NCBI GenBank assembly: GCA_035249175.1 | Contig: DATFGT010000072.1 | Location: 1 to 63,487, forward strand | Direction: 5' to 3' | Origin: 66-474 sp035249175 | Lineage (GTDB): Bacteria > Pseudomonadota > Gammaproteobacteria > Xanthomonadales > Rhodanobacteraceae | DNA: 63,487 nucleotides | Shown here: piece by piece, positions 1-9,464 of the stretch | Layout: the number at the start of each line of letters is the position of its first letter | Numbering within the stretch: the first letter of the stretch is position 1 | Notes under the pieces: generated by a model | What the model saw: only the letters and a program-made list of their open reading frames with translations | Database searches by the model: none | What the model was told of the DNA's origin: nothing | Made by a program: the position numbers and the translations under genes

Positions 1-1906
1 CGCCCAGCAGCGACAGCGCCGCCAGCCACCAGATGTACCAGGTCAGCCCGAACGCGCAGGCGAACGACAGCGCGCCGACGATTACGCCCGTAGCGGTGTT
101 CTTCGGCATGTGGATGTCGTTGTAGCCGCCTTGCGGACGCGCGAAGCCGAGCGCCTTCATGGTGGCCCACGCATCGCGATGGTGCACGACCGGAATGAAC
201 GCGTAGTTGTATTCGGGCGGCGGTGAACTCGTGGACCACTCGAGCGTGCGGCCTTCCCATGGATCGCCGCCCACCGCGTATTCCTTGCGCCGCATGATGC
301 TCACGTAGATCTGGATGACGAAGGACAGGATGCCGAGCGCGATCAGGAACGCGCCGAACGCCGCGACGATGAAATACGGCTGCAGGCTCGGATCATCGAA
401 GTGACTCAAACGCCGCGTCACGCCCATCAGGCCGAGCACGTACAACGGACCAAACGCCACCCAGAAGCCGACCAGCCAGAACCAGAACGAGGCCTTGCCC
501 CAGAATTCGTCGAGCTTGAATCCGAACGCCTTGGGGAACCAGAAGTTCACGGCCGCGAACACGCCGAACACCACGCCGCCGATGATCACGTTGTGGAAGT
601 GCGCGATCAGGAACAGGCTGTTGTGCAGCAGGAAGTCGGCCGGGGTCACGGAAAGCATCACGCCGGTCATGCCGCCGATCGTGAAGGTGAACAGGAAGCC
701 CATCGCCCACAGCATCGGCACGGTGTAGCGCACGCGGCCGCGGTACATGGTGAACAGCCAATTGAAGATCTTCACCCCGGTCGGGATCGCGATCATCATC
801 GTGGTCAACGAGAAGAACGAGTTGACGTCGGCGCCCGAACCCATCGTGAAGAAGTGGTGCAGCCACACCAGGTACGACAGGATCATGATCGCAATGGTCG
901 CGTACACCATCGACGAGTAGGCGAACAGCGGTTTGCCGGAAAAGGTCGGCACGATTTCCGAGAACACGCCGAACAGCGGCAGGATCAGGATGTAGACCTC
1001 GGGGTGGCCCCAGATCCAGATCAGGTTGATGTACATCATCAGGTTGCCGCCGAAGCCGTCGGTGAAGAAATGCGTGCCGACGTAGCGGTCGAGACCGAGC
1101 AGGAACAGCGTCGCGGTGAGTACCGGGAACGTCGCGATGATCAGTCCGCTGGTGGCCAGCGCCGTCCAGGTGAACACCGGCATCTTCATCAGCGTCATGC
1201 CGGGCGCGCGCATCTTGAGGATGGTCACCACGAAGTTGATGCCGGTGAGCAGGGTGCCCACGCCCGACAACTGCAGGCCCCAGATGTAGTAGTCGACGCC
1301 GGGACCTTGCTGCAGTTCGGACACGGGCGGATAGCCCAACCAGCCCGCCATGGAGAAGTCGCCGATGAACAGCGACACCATGAACAGGATCGCGCCGCCG
1401 AAGGTGAACCAGAAACTCAGGTTGTTGAGATACGGAAACGCGACGTCGCGCGACCCGATCTGCAGCGGCATGATGTAGTTCATCAGGCCGACGATGTAGG
1501 CCATCCCGACGAAGAAGATCATGATCGCGCCGTGCGCGGAGAAGATCTGGTCGTAATGCTGCGGCGGCAGGTAGCCCATGTGCGGGCCGAAGGCGTAGGC
1601 TTGCTGCGCGCGCATCATGATCGCGTCGGAGAAGCCGCGCAGCAGCATCACGGTGCCGAGGATCATGTACATGATGCCGAGCTTCTTGTGGTCCACGCTG
1701 GTGAACCACTCGTGCCACAGGTAACCCCACAGACGGTACTTGGTGATGGCGGCGAGGATCGCCACGCCGATGATCACCACCACGGCGAGCGTGACCAGCA
1801 GGATGCGGCCCTCGGCGTTATTGGCGAGGAACGGAAGCGAGTCGAGGGTCAGCCGCCCGAAGAGGAAGTTCCAGATGGCGGCACGATGGGGCATGGCTTC
1901 AAGCAT
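1..1906 (-). CDS. cyoB: Cytochrome bo3 ubiquinol oxidase subunit I (partial, C-terminus cut)
   Basis: Haem-copper quinol oxidase catalytic subunit in the inner membrane; it oxidises ubiquinol, reduces O2 to water and pumps protons. The frame read from the ATG at 1906 is open to the left edge (635 codons), so only the last few dozen residues of a protein of about 660 are missing. It contains the proton-channel and binuclear-centre motif WGHPEVYILILP, the signatures VDHKKLGIMYM and FWFTFGGAI, IAHFHNVIIGG (haem-ligand histidines) and GRTLEWSTSSPPPEYN. All follow E. coli CyoB closely. It lies 20 bp after cyoA in the same direction; cyoC and cyoD are expected beyond the edge. An alternative start lies four codons downstream. 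Confidence 0.97.
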   Translation of the reverse strand, partial: MLEAMPHRAAIWNFLFGRLTLDSLPFLANNAEGRILLVTLAVVVIIGVAILAAITKYRLWGYLWHEWFTSVDHKKLGIMYMILGTVMLLRGFSDAIMMRAQQAYAFGPHMGYLPPQHYDQIFSAHGAIMIFFVGMAYIVGLMNYIMPLQIGSRDVAFPYLNNLSFWFTFGGAILFMVSLFIGDFSMAGWLGYPPVSELQQGPGVDYYIWGLQLSGVGTLLTGINFVVTILKMRAPGMTLMKMPVFTWTALATSGLIIATFPVLTATLFLLGLDRYVGTHFFTDGFGGNLMMYINLIWIWGHPEVYILILPLFGVFSEIVPTFSGKPLFAYSSMVYATIAIMILSYLVWLHHFFTMGSGADVNSFFSLTTMMIAIPTGVKIFNWLFTMYRGRVRYTVPMLWAMGFLFTFTIGGMTGVMLSVTPADFLLHNSLFLIAHFHNVIIGGVVFGVFAAVNFWFPKAFGFKLDEFWGKASFWFWLVGFWVAFGPLYVLGLMGVTRRLSHFDDPSLQPYFIVAAFGAFLIALGILSFVIQIYVSIMRRKEYAVGGDPWEGRTLEWSTSSPPPEYNYAFIPVVHHRDAWATMKALGFARPQGGYNDIHMPKNTATGVIVGALSFACAFGLTWYIWWLAALSLLG

Positions 1907-1926
1907 GATCGAATCCCGTCAAGCAA

Positions 1927-2919
1927 TCAGTGCGCCGCCGCGGCGGGCGCGGCCGGCTTTGGCGCGTCGGCCATGGACATGGCGTCGTGCGCGTGCATGT
2001 CCTGCATGGCTTCGCCGCCGTGCGCATCGGCGGCCATCATCTGGATCTTGCAGATTGCGCCGGGACGGACGCACATGTTCAGGACGCGGTCGTACAGGTT
2101 CGCGTCGAACTTCGCGTAGTACTGCACCGGCGCGGCGCGGCTGGGTTCGCGCAGCTTGTCGTAGGCCGCGAGGTCGAGATCGCCGCCCGCCGTGCGCACC
2201 TTGTCCACCCACGCATCGAAATCCTGCGCGCTCAGGCCATGGAACGTGAAGCGCATGTCCGTGAAGCCCGCGCCGCTGTAGTTGGCGGAAAAGCCCTTGT
2301 ACTCGCCGGGCTTGTTGATGACGCCGTGCAGGATCGTCTGCATGCCGGGCATCGTGTAGACCTGCCCCACCAGCGCCGGGATGAAGAACGAGTCCATCAT
2401 GGTGTCGCCGGTCAGCTTGAACTTGATCGGCCGGTCGACCGGCGCGGCCAATTCGTTCACGGTCGCGACGCCGTACTGCGGGTACAGGAACAACCATTTC
2501 CAGCGCAGCGACACCACATCCACTTCGAGCGGCTTGACGTCCGCCGGCACCGGTTTGCCCGACCCGATCCGGTCGAGCGCCCGGTACGGATCGGTCTGGT
2601 GGGTGCCGATCCAGCTCACCGCGCCGACCGCAATGATGACCAGCAGTGGCCCCGCCCACACCCACAGTTCGAGCTGCGGCGAATGGTCCCAGTGGGGATC
2701 GTATTTTGCGTGCCTGTTGGAGGCGCGGTAGCGCCATGCGACGATGCCGATCGCGACCAGCACCGGCACGATGATCAGCGCGATGATGATCGTGGTGATG
2801 ATCATGATATCGCTCTGCTGGCGCGCGACGTCGCCGGACGGATCCAGCAGTACCAGGTTGCAGCCGCCGAGCAGCAAAAGGGGAAGCAGCAATACGCTGC
2901 GAAGACGCTTCATGGTCAT
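1927..2919 (-). CDS. cyoA: Cytochrome bo3 ubiquinol oxidase subunit II
   Basis: Lipoprotein-type subunit II of the bo3 quinol oxidase. The start at 2919 (MTMKRLRS) places a signal peptide with lipobox LGGC at residues 20-23; a longer reading from 2973 would bury it. Two transmembrane helices (about 35-60 and 78-100) are followed by a periplasmic cupredoxin-like domain without the CuA cysteine/histidine set, as expected of a quinol rather than cytochrome c oxidase. Conserved stretches include VVSLRWKWLFLYPQYGVATVNE, cut here to VVSLRWKWLFLYP, and MDSFFIPALVGQVY. The C-terminus is rich in His and Met, as in E. coli CyoA. It is the first gene of the leftward cyo operon. Confidence 0.95.
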   Translation of the reverse strand: MTMKRLRSVLLLPLLLLGGCNLVLLDPSGDVARQQSDIMIITTIIIALIIVPVLVAIGIVAWRYRASNRHAKYDPHWDHSPQLELWVWAGPLLVIIAVGAVSWIGTHQTDPYRALDRIGSGKPVPADVKPLEVDVVSLRWKWLFLYPQYGVATVNELAAPVDRPIKFKLTGDTMMDSFFIPALVGQVYTMPGMQTILHGVINKPGEYKGFSANYSGAGFTDMRFTFHGLSAQDFDAWVDKVRTAGGDLDLAAYDKLREPSRAAPVQYYAKFDANLYDRVLNMCVRPGAICKIQMMAADAHGGEAMQDMHAHDAMSMADAPKPAAPAAAAH

Positions 2920-3131
2920 GGCGTTCGCAGACCCTGACTTGGGTCGTATGCAGAAAGTGCCTATGATACCCACTCACTCCTCTTCATTGGCTCGACGGCT
3001 GTATTGACGGCAATGACGCCGTTTTGGTCTAGCATCGTTGCGGTATTCCGAACGGACTGCCACGTGCCGTTCGCCGCAGGTGCACGCCACCTCACCTTTC
3101 CAACATCCGCTGCACACGACCCACGCACGCC
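2920..3131. promoter_or_regulatory. Divergent promoter region between cyoA and an MFS gene
   Basis: This 212-bp gap separates the leftward cyo operon from the rightward transporter gene and must hold both promoters. A TTGACG hexamer at 3004-3009 and TAGCAT at 3030-3035 lie on the plus strand, but their 20-bp spacing is poor for sigma-70. On the minus strand TATCAT occurs at about 2965. No clear operator is visible, so the promoters are not assigned. Confidence 0.35.
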
Positions 3132-4463
3132 ATGTCCACCAGCGATACCCTGACCAATCCCCCCGCGCCCGGCCATTCGCGCACGGCATCTCCACATGAC
3201 GAACACGTCACGCCGGGAGACCTGGCGGTCGGCGTGGTCGTTGGGCGCATTTCCCAGTCCTTCGACGTGTTCGTGTTCGGGCTGGGTTGCGTACTGGCGT
3301 TCCCCAAGGCGTTTTTTCCCTTCGCCAGTCAGTTGGACGGCATGTTCTATGCTTTCGCGGTTTTCGCGCTGGGGTTCATCGCGCGACCACTGGGCTCGAT
3401 GTTCTTCCTCGTGCTGCAACGCTATTTTGGTCTCGCCACCAAGCTGACCATCGCGCTGTTCATGCTCGGCATGGCGACCGCCGGCATCGCTTTCATGCCC
3501 GGCTACGCGACGCTCGGCTGGTGGGCCATCCTCGCGTTGGCCTTGTTGCGTTTCGGCCAGGGCTTTTCGCTGGGGGGAAGCTGGAATGGCCTCGCCTCGC
3601 TCGCCGCCTTGATGGCGCCGCGCGAGCGCCGCGGCTGGTTCGCGATGCTCGCCCAGTTGGGTGAACCGATCGGTTTCATCCTCGCCGCCGGGCTGTTTGC
3701 CTACATCTGGTCCAGTCTTTCGCCGGATGATTTCTATGCGTGGGGTTGGCGGTATCCGTTCTTCGTCGCGTTCGCGGTGAACGTGGTGGCGCTGTTTGCG
3801 CGCTTGCGCATGGTCGTCGCGCCCCGTTACGCCGAGCAGATGACCCATCGCGACCTCGAACCCTCACCGATACGCGAGACGTTCCGGTCGCAAGGGGTCA
3901 ACATCGCGCTGGGCGCATTCGCACCGCTGGCCAGTTATGCATTGTTCTACCTGGTGACGATCTTCGGCCTGTCATGGGCGCTGCTGTTCACGCAAATGTC
4001 AACCACCGGGTTCCTGCTTCTGCAGATCATCGGCGCGCTGGTGGCCATACCGTGCATGTTGCTCTCGGGCTGGATCGCCGACCGCTTCGGCCGGCGCGCC
4101 ACGCTGGCGGTATGCGGGGTGCTGATCGCAATCTACAGCGGGTGGACGGCTTTGATGCTCTCGGGCGGCACGGTGCAGGGCTATCTGTTCATCCTGGTCG
4201 GATTCGCGCTGCTCGGTTTCTCGCATGCGCAGGCCGCCGGCGCGGTCAACTCGAATTTCAATAGCGAGTTCCGCTACACCGGCGCCATGATCACGTCCGA
4301 TCTCGGATGGCTGATCGGTGCCGGTTTTGCGCCACTGGTAGTGCTGGCGTTGGCGCGGTTCGCCGGCATGGACTACGTGGGGGTTTACCTGCTTTCGGGC
4401 GCCGCGGGCACACTTGGCGCGTTGTGGATCTCCAGGCGCCGGGGCAGGCTGCCTAACGACTGA
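3132..4463 (+). CDS. MFS transporter, metabolite:H+ symporter-like
   Basis: Predicted inner-membrane major facilitator superfamily carrier of 443 residues with about twelve hydrophobic segments. The N-terminal 35 residues are hydrophilic. The loop around residue 175 (PRERRGWFAMLAQLGEP) and the half-way motif GWIADRFGRRATLAVCG (about 315-331) are MFS signatures resembling the citrate/proline/shikimate (MHS) group. The substrate cannot be read from sequence. It is divergent from cyoA and convergent with the next MFS gene, leaving 18 bp between their stops. Its place beside the cyo operon hints at a link to respiratory carbon use, which is inference only. Confidence 0.85.
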   Translation: MSTSDTLTNPPAPGHSRTASPHDEHVTPGDLAVGVVVGRISQSFDVFVFGLGCVLAFPKAFFPFASQLDGMFYAFAVFALGFIARPLGSMFFLVLQRYFGLATKLTIALFMLGMATAGIAFMPGYATLGWWAILALALLRFGQGFSLGGSWNGLASLAALMAPRERRGWFAMLAQLGEPIGFILAAGLFAYIWSSLSPDDFYAWGWRYPFFVAFAVNVVALFARLRMVVAPRYAEQMTHRDLEPSPIRETFRSQGVNIALGAFAPLASYALFYLVTIFGLSWALLFTQMSTTGFLLLQIIGALVAIPCMLLSGWIADRFGRRATLAVCGVLIAIYSGWTALMLSGGTVQGYLFILVGFALLGFSHAQAAGAVNSNFNSEFRYTGAMITSDLGWLIGAGFAPLVVLALARFAGMDYVGVYLLSGAAGTLGALWISRRRGRLPND

Positions 4464-4481
4464 AGCGGAGAACCCCGGGGC

Positions 4482-5711
4482 TCAGGCCTCGCGGGTACCG
4501 CGAACGGCGCGCAACAGTCGCATTGCGGTAGGCGTGGTGCGCAGCATCGGCTGGAATGCCGGGGTGTCGGCAGGCACACGTCGGAACACCCGGTAACGCC
4601 AGATCGCATATATGGCAAGCACGCCGTGGCTCAGCGCGAACCAGGCGAACAGCGACCACGCGCCAAATACTGACATTGCCGCCCCTGCGACCAGCGGACC
4701 CAGCGCCGAGCCCACGCCATACACCAGCAGCACGCTGCTGCTGGCCGCGAGCAGGTCCTCGGGTGGCGCGTGATCCACCAGGTGCGCGACGAGAATGGGG
4801 TACACCGCGAAGCTCATCCCGCCGAACAGGAAGACCGTGGCCATTTCCGGCAACAGGCGCCCGCCGAAGGCGATGGCTGCGAGCGCCAGCAGGGCTGCGG
4901 CCGTTGACACCAGTGCCAGGGCGATGCGCCGGTCGTGCCGGTCGGACAGCCGCCCCAATGGCCACTGCAACGCCGCCCCGCCCAGGATCGCGACGCTCAT
5001 GTAGGTGCCGGTCGTTGTGGTGTCGAAGCCGCTTGCGCGCGCATACACCGGCAGCAGGCCCCAGAATGCACCCATCGCCAATCCGGAAAGCAACGCGCCT
5101 GCGCCGGCGGTCGGTGCCACGTTGAACAACAAACCCAATTGCAATTTCGGCGTCGCTTGCTGCTGCGGTTGTGCCTGATGCGTCACCAGGACCGGCAAGG
5201 TCGCCGCGCACACCAGCAAGGCGACCACCGCGAACAGCACGAACGACTCGCCCGGAATTCGCAGCAGCTGCTGGCCGAGCGCCAATCCGCACAGGTTCAC
5301 CACCATGTAGGTCGCGAACACCGAGCCGCGTTTTCCGGCGGGCGCCTGCGCATTGAGCCAGCTCTCGATGATCGCGTACAGCCCGACCAGCACGATTCCG
5401 GTCAGCAGCCGGAGTATCAACCACGCAATGGGGTGGGTCCCGAACGCGTACAACAGCACGATGCAGGCCGCGCAGGCGGTGCAGAACGCGAACGCCCGTA
5501 TGTGGCCGATGCGACGTACCAGCGGCGGCATCGCGAAGGTGCCGATGAAGTAGCCCGCGTAGTAAGCCGAGGTGAGACCGCCCAGCAGCGTTTCCGAAAA
5601 GCCCGCCGCGATACCGCGCAGCGGGATCAATGTGTTCAGCAATCCTGCGCCGACCAGCAGCAATGCAGTGCCGGCGAGCAGCGAAGCGACGGGTCGGAGC
5701 GTACGCAGCAT
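4482..5711 (-). CDS. MFS transporter, YcaD-like
   Basis: Inner-membrane MFS protein of 409 residues with twelve predicted helices. The start at 5711 (MLRTLRPVAS) is preferred because the frame upstream (to 5756) is not membrane-like and lacks a ribosome site. MFS motifs include GYFIGTFAMPPLVRRIGHIR near residue 50, shown here as PPLVRRIGHIR, and GRLSDRHDRRIAL in the central loop. The overall pattern resembles E. coli YcaD, a family of unknown substrate. It is transcribed away from the cobalamin riboswitch and is not under its control. Cobalamin transport by this protein is possible from position alone but has no motif support. Confidence 0.82.
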   Translation of the reverse strand: MLRTLRPVASLLAGTALLLVGAGLLNTLIPLRGIAAGFSETLLGGLTSAYYAGYFIGTFAMPPLVRRIGHIRAFAFCTACAACIVLLYAFGTHPIAWLILRLLTGIVLVGLYAIIESWLNAQAPAGKRGSVFATYMVVNLCGLALGQQLLRIPGESFVLFAVVALLVCAATLPVLVTHQAQPQQQATPKLQLGLLFNVAPTAGAGALLSGLAMGAFWGLLPVYARASGFDTTTTGTYMSVAILGGAALQWPLGRLSDRHDRRIALALVSTAAALLALAAIAFGGRLLPEMATVFLFGGMSFAVYPILVAHLVDHAPPEDLLAASSSVLLVYGVGSALGPLVAGAAMSVFGAWSLFAWFALSHGVLAIYAIWRYRVFRRVPADTPAFQPMLRTTPTAMRLLRAVRGTREA

Positions 5712-5817
5712 GGAGTTGCGGGGCGCAGAAACAAAGCCCAAGCATGGCGCGTGCAACGTGGATGCAACGTGACCGCGTGCGCAACACGCGACGATCGTCT
5801 ATGATGCCGGCCGCCCC

Positions 5818-6017
5818 AGGTGATCACGCGTGAAAGCGTGATTGAAACGGGAATCCGGTGACGACGCTTCAGTTGTCTGGACGTCCATTCCGGAGCTGCC
5901 CCCGCAACGGTAGGCGAGCAAACGTTCCGCACTTTGCCACTGTGCTCGAAGCACGGGAAGGCGTGGACCGGGAAGGTGATCCCACCTTCGCTCGCGAGCC
6001 CGGAGACCGGCCTGCGG
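5818..6017 (+). ncRNA. Cobalamin (AdoCbl) riboswitch
   Basis: The leader of the TonB-receptor gene carries the conserved cobalamin aptamer core in order: GGGAATCCGGTGA (5849-5861), the B12 box GCTGCCCCCGCAAC (5895-5908), and GAGCCCGGAGACCGGCC (5996-6012). Cobalamin riboswitches repress outer-membrane B12 uptake genes when the cofactor is plentiful. A CCTGTCC stretch at 6088-6094 can pair with GGACAGG at 6127-6133, which overlaps the btuB Shine-Dalgarno, so translational control through ribosome-site masking is a reasonable inference. Confidence 0.93.
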
Positions 6018-6087
6018 CGAGAACCGGACAAGCGGCGGGCTTGTGTCTCGGGGTCGCGAATTTCAGCCGCGGCGCCGCGCTCCTCCC

Positions 6088-6135
6088 CCTGTCCATGACG
6101 CCAAACTTTGCCGCGCGGGCAGGCGCGGACAGGAG
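6088..6135 (+). promoter_or_regulatory. Candidate ribosome-site-sequestering hairpin of btuB
   Basis: CCTGTCC at 6088-6094 is the reverse complement of GGACAGG at 6127-6133, the latter overlapping the AGGAG ribosome site (6131-6135) of the GTG start at 6142. This helix could be the expression platform of the upstream cobalamin riboswitch. The pairing is visible in the sequence; its regulatory role is inferred. Confidence 0.5.
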
Positions 6136-6141
6136 TATTTC

Positions 6142-8013
6142 GTGAAGCTGAATCCTCGTTTGCCCGGCCGCTGCGTGGCGGCCCCGCTGTCGTGCGCAAT
6201 CTTGTGCTGCGTTTCCGTGGCGGTGTTTGCTGACGACGCGCCCACACAACTCGATCAGATCGTGGTGACCGCGACGCGCACCGCGCAGACCGAAGACCAG
6301 ACATTGGCCCCGGTGACCGTGATCACGCGCGCGGAAATCGAACTGCTGCAGCCCTCATCGCTGCAGGACTTGCTCAACGATACGCCCGGCATGGCGATCA
6401 GCAACCAGGGCGGTCCGGGCAAGGTGACCGGATTGTTCCTGCGCGGCACCAACGCGGACCAGGTGCTGGTGCTGGTCGACGGCATTCGGGTGGGTTCCGC
6501 GACCGCGGGCACCACGCCGGTGCAGGATATTCCAGTCGACCAGATCCAGCGCATCGAGATCGTGCGCGGCCCGTTTTCCAGCCTGTACGGTTCGGAAGCG
6601 ATCGGCGGCGTGATCCAGATTTTCCTGCGCCATGCGCCGGGCACCTTCATGCCGAATGCCAACGTCGGTATCGGCAGCTATTCGCGCTGGAAGGCATCCT
6701 CGGGCTTTTCGGCGGCCGGCGACAAGGGTTGGATTTCCGTGCAGGCCACGCACGACCAGACCAAGGGCATCAATGCATGCCGCGTCGGCGCTGCGGAAGC
6801 ATTCGCCGGATGTTTCGCCGATCAACCTGATCGCGATGGCGTCCACGACAATGCATTGACCGTCAACGGCGCGTACGAATTCAACGACCACTGGAGCGCC
6901 GACGCACTGGCGATGCGTACCGAAGGGCTGAACAAATATGACGGGTCTTTCAGCGATTCCGACGCGTATGCGACGCAAGTGCTGGGCGGGCAGTTGCACT
7001 TTCGTCCCAACGACACGTTGAATTTGTCGTTGCGCGTCGGCGGCAGTTCGGATTTCGACGAGGATTTCCTCGGTGACGTGTACGTCGACCACTTCGACAC
7101 GCGGCGTACGCTGGGTTCGCTGCAGGCGGACGTTGCGCTCGCCGGCAGCTTGTTGACCGCCGGCGTGGATTGGCAGCGCGAAGCCGTCGCCAGCAATTAT
7201 GCGTTCACGGAGGATGCGCGCACCGATCGTGGGCTGTTCGCGCAGTGGCAGCGCAGTTTCGGCACGCAGTCACTGCAGGCCAACGTGCGGCACGACGACA
7301 ACAGCCAGTTCGGCGGCAAGACCACGGGCAGCATGTTGTGGGGCTGGGACGTTGCCAAGGACCTGCGCATCACCGCGAGTTGGGGCACCGCATTCCGCGC
7401 GCCCACGTTCAATGATTTGTATTACCCGGGTTTCGGCAATCCCGACCTGCGGCCGGAAAGTTCGCGCAATTTCGAAATCGGCCTGCGCGGCACGCCCGAT
7501 TGGGGCCATTGGTCGGTGTCGGTGTACCGCAACGACATCCACGACATGATCACCTTCGATGCCGCGCTCAACCTGCCCAACAACATTGACCGTGCGCGCA
7601 TCACCGGGCTCGAAGGCGTGGTCGGCGGCGAGCTTGCAGGCTGGGATGTGCGCGCCACCGCGACGCTGATGAATGCGCGCGATAATGCGATCGGCGGTTT
7701 CTACAACGGCAACGAATTGCCGCGGCGTCCGCGCCGGAGCGCGCGCTTCGATACCGACCGCAGTTTCGGGAGCTTCAGTTTCGGCGCAAGCTGGTATCTC
7801 GAGGCGAGCACTTACGATGACATCGCCAACCGGCATCCGCTGGGCGGCTACGCGTTGACCAACCTGCGCGCGGGTTGGCAGTTCAACCGCGACTGGAAGT
7901 TGCAACTCGCACTCAACAACGTGTTCGACAAGGATTATGAAACGGCCTGGTTCTACAACCAGCCGGGACGCAATTTCATGCTGACGTTGCTTTGGAGGCC
8001 GGGCCATGATTGA
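6142..8013 (+). CDS. btuB: TonB-dependent vitamin B12 receptor
   Basis: Outer-membrane beta-barrel that imports cobalamins using TonB energy. I place the start at the GTG at 6142, six bases after AGGAG; the frame upstream runs through riboswitch sequence. The 623-residue product begins with a signal peptide ending near VFADDA, then a TonB box (DQIVVTATR), a plug domain (about 45-155, with VLVLVDGIRVG and IEIVRGPFSSLYGSEAIGGVI) and a long barrel. The last residues are not the usual terminal Phe but end WRPGHD, just after a typical FMLTLLW strand. The riboswitch argues for cobalamin as substrate. It is followed by a PP-loop ATPase gene. Confidence 0.93.
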   Translation: MKLNPRLPGRCVAAPLSCAILCCVSVAVFADDAPTQLDQIVVTATRTAQTEDQTLAPVTVITRAEIELLQPSSLQDLLNDTPGMAISNQGGPGKVTGLFLRGTNADQVLVLVDGIRVGSATAGTTPVQDIPVDQIQRIEIVRGPFSSLYGSEAIGGVIQIFLRHAPGTFMPNANVGIGSYSRWKASSGFSAAGDKGWISVQATHDQTKGINACRVGAAEAFAGCFADQPDRDGVHDNALTVNGAYEFNDHWSADALAMRTEGLNKYDGSFSDSDAYATQVLGGQLHFRPNDTLNLSLRVGGSSDFDEDFLGDVYVDHFDTRRTLGSLQADVALAGSLLTAGVDWQREAVASNYAFTEDARTDRGLFAQWQRSFGTQSLQANVRHDDNSQFGGKTTGSMLWGWDVAKDLRITASWGTAFRAPTFNDLYYPGFGNPDLRPESSRNFEIGLRGTPDWGHWSVSVYRNDIHDMITFDAALNLPNNIDRARITGLEGVVGGELAGWDVRATATLMNARDNAIGGFYNGNELPRRPRRSARFDTDRSFGSFSFGASWYLEASTYDDIANRHPLGGYALTNLRAGWQFNRDWKLQLALNNVFDKDYETAWFYNQPGRNFMLTLLWRPGHD

Positions 8014-8121
8014 GCAGCCGGGGTGGCGACGGCGACTGAAGAGCGCCTGCGCGAAGCGCCATTCATCCGTGCGCCGTCGGATTCCGCGCCGCGCCGGCCC
8101 CAAGATGGAGTTCGTCCTGCC

Positions 8122-8817
8122 ATGAAGGGTGTGCCGACGTCCATCCTGCTTTCCTGGAGTGGCGGCAAGGACTGCCTGATGGCGCTCGCGGCACTGCGGG
8201 ACGATCCGGCATGGCGGGTTGTCGCGCTGCTCACGACGATCACGGGCACGTTCGAGCGGGTCTCGATGCACGGCATCCGGCACGACGTCCTGCAAGCGCA
8301 GGTCGCAGCCCTCGGACTTCCCTTGATCGAGTGCAGGATCGATTGGCCGTCCAGCAATGCCGCCTACGAAGCCGCACACGAAAACGCGCTGCGGCAAGCC
8401 CGGGAGCGCTGGCCCGGCCTCCGCCATTGCGCGTTCGGGGATCTGTTTCTCGAAGACGTGCGCGCCTGGCGCGAACGGCAACTTGCGAGCGCCGGATGGT
8501 CGGGGATTTTCCCGCTATGGGGCGTAGACACCCGCGAGCTGTCGCGAAGATTCCATGCGCAGGGTCATCGCGCGGTCCTGACGTGCGTGGATACGCAACA
8601 GCTCGATGGATCGTTCAGCGGTCGCGAGTATGGTCCATCGCTGTTGCGCGAATTGCCCGCGGGGGTCGATCCCTGCGGCGAGCGGGGCGAGTTCCACACG
8701 CTGAGTTATGCGGGGCCGTTGTTCAACGAACCTTTGCGTCTCGATCGCGGCGCTTCGAGCCTGCGGGACAACCGGTTTCTATACACCGATTTCAAGTTGT
8801 CCGATCGAGCGGCGTAG
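8122..8817 (+). CDS. PP-loop ATP-binding protein, diphthine-ammonia ligase (Dph6)-like
   Basis: Adenine-nucleotide alpha-hydrolase family protein of 231 residues. The ATP-pyrophosphatase loop SWSGGKDC lies at residues 9-16, and conserved GDLFLEDVRAWRE (about 111-123) and a C-terminal GERGEFHTLSYAGPLF segment match the ATP_bind_4 family. Eukaryotic and archaeal members amidate diphthine, but bacteria lack diphthamide, so the bacterial substrate is unknown. The start at 8122 follows GGAG at 8107; a start 33 codons upstream is possible but gives a non-conserved N-terminus. It lies 108 bp after btuB on the same strand and may be co-regulated by the cobalamin riboswitch. Confidence 0.8.
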   Translation: MKGVPTSILLSWSGGKDCLMALAALRDDPAWRVVALLTTITGTFERVSMHGIRHDVLQAQVAALGLPLIECRIDWPSSNAAYEAAHENALRQARERWPGLRHCAFGDLFLEDVRAWRERQLASAGWSGIFPLWGVDTRELSRRFHAQGHRAVLTCVDTQQLDGSFSGREYGPSLLRELPAGVDPCGERGEFHTLSYAGPLFNEPLRLDRGASSLRDNRFLYTDFKLSDRAA

Positions 8818-8819
8818 GC

Positions 8820-9464
8820 CTACCGATTGACCTCGCTGCCCGCGACATAGCGCCAGTGCCACGGTTCGTATTCGTAGCCGAACGGATTGCCGGGCGGGAA
8901 CGAAAGATGGAAACCGAATGCGGCGCCGTGCTGTTGCAGCCAAGCGAAGGCCTTGCTTTGGGCGAAACTGCCGTCCGCCGCCGGCACGCCGGGCGTGGTC
9001 AGGTCGACCGCGCAGCCGGTCTGATGTTCGCTGTAGCCCGGGACCGCGTTGATGGTGAGCGCCTTCTGGATGCTCATGCCGCCTTTCAGTTTGCGGCGGA
9101 TCAGTCCGGTTTGGTAATTCATGCTGCGGAAACCCGACACCGTTTCGAGCTTCACGCCGTCGCGCGCGGCTGCCGCGAACATGCGCTTCAGCGCGCTGGC
9201 GGCGGGCGCCACCATTTCCACCTTGCGCCCATACACGTCCCGCGGTACCTGCGCCAGGTCCTTCGCTTCCGGTTGAGGGTGCAGGTGGTGCTTCACGGCA
9301 TAGTCGTCGGGAATGCCCAAGCCATGATTGACCTCGTTGATGTGCGCAACCCACGCGGCCGGCTGCGGCGGCGGTGTCGCAGGACACAACGGTGCGGCAG
9401 CGTGGGCTGCCGGCAGGGCAGCGGCAATCATCACGGCGAGACTCGCGGAACGGAGATGAGGCAT
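8820..9464 (-). CDS. M15 family D-alanyl-D-alanine carboxypeptidase (VanY-like)
   Basis: Periplasmic zinc peptidase of 214 residues that trims D-Ala from peptidoglycan peptides. The start at 9464 follows AAGGA by six bases and gives a signal peptide ending around AAHAAA. Zinc-site motifs of the VanY/DacB group are present: SEHQTGCAVDL (His and Asp ligands, about residue 140) and the C-terminal WHWRY. The SGFRSMNYQ segment is typical of the family. Its stop lies two bases from that of the convergent PP-loop gene. Confidence 0.9.
   Translation of the reverse strand: MPHLRSASLAVMIAAALPAAHAAAPLCPATPPPQPAAWVAHINEVNHGLGIPDDYAVKHHLHPQPEAKDLAQVPRDVYGRKVEMVAPAASALKRMFAAAARDGVKLETVSGFRSMNYQTGLIRRKLKGGMSIQKALTINAVPGYSEHQTGCAVDLTTPGVPAADGSFAQSKAFAWLQQHGAAFGFHLSFPPGNPFGYEYEPWHWRYVAGSEVNR

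Noticed and set aside
401..2119. Long plus-strand open frame of 572 codons
   Set aside because: It is antisense to cyoB and cyoA and rich in His/Arg/Glu as expected of a GC-rich shadow.
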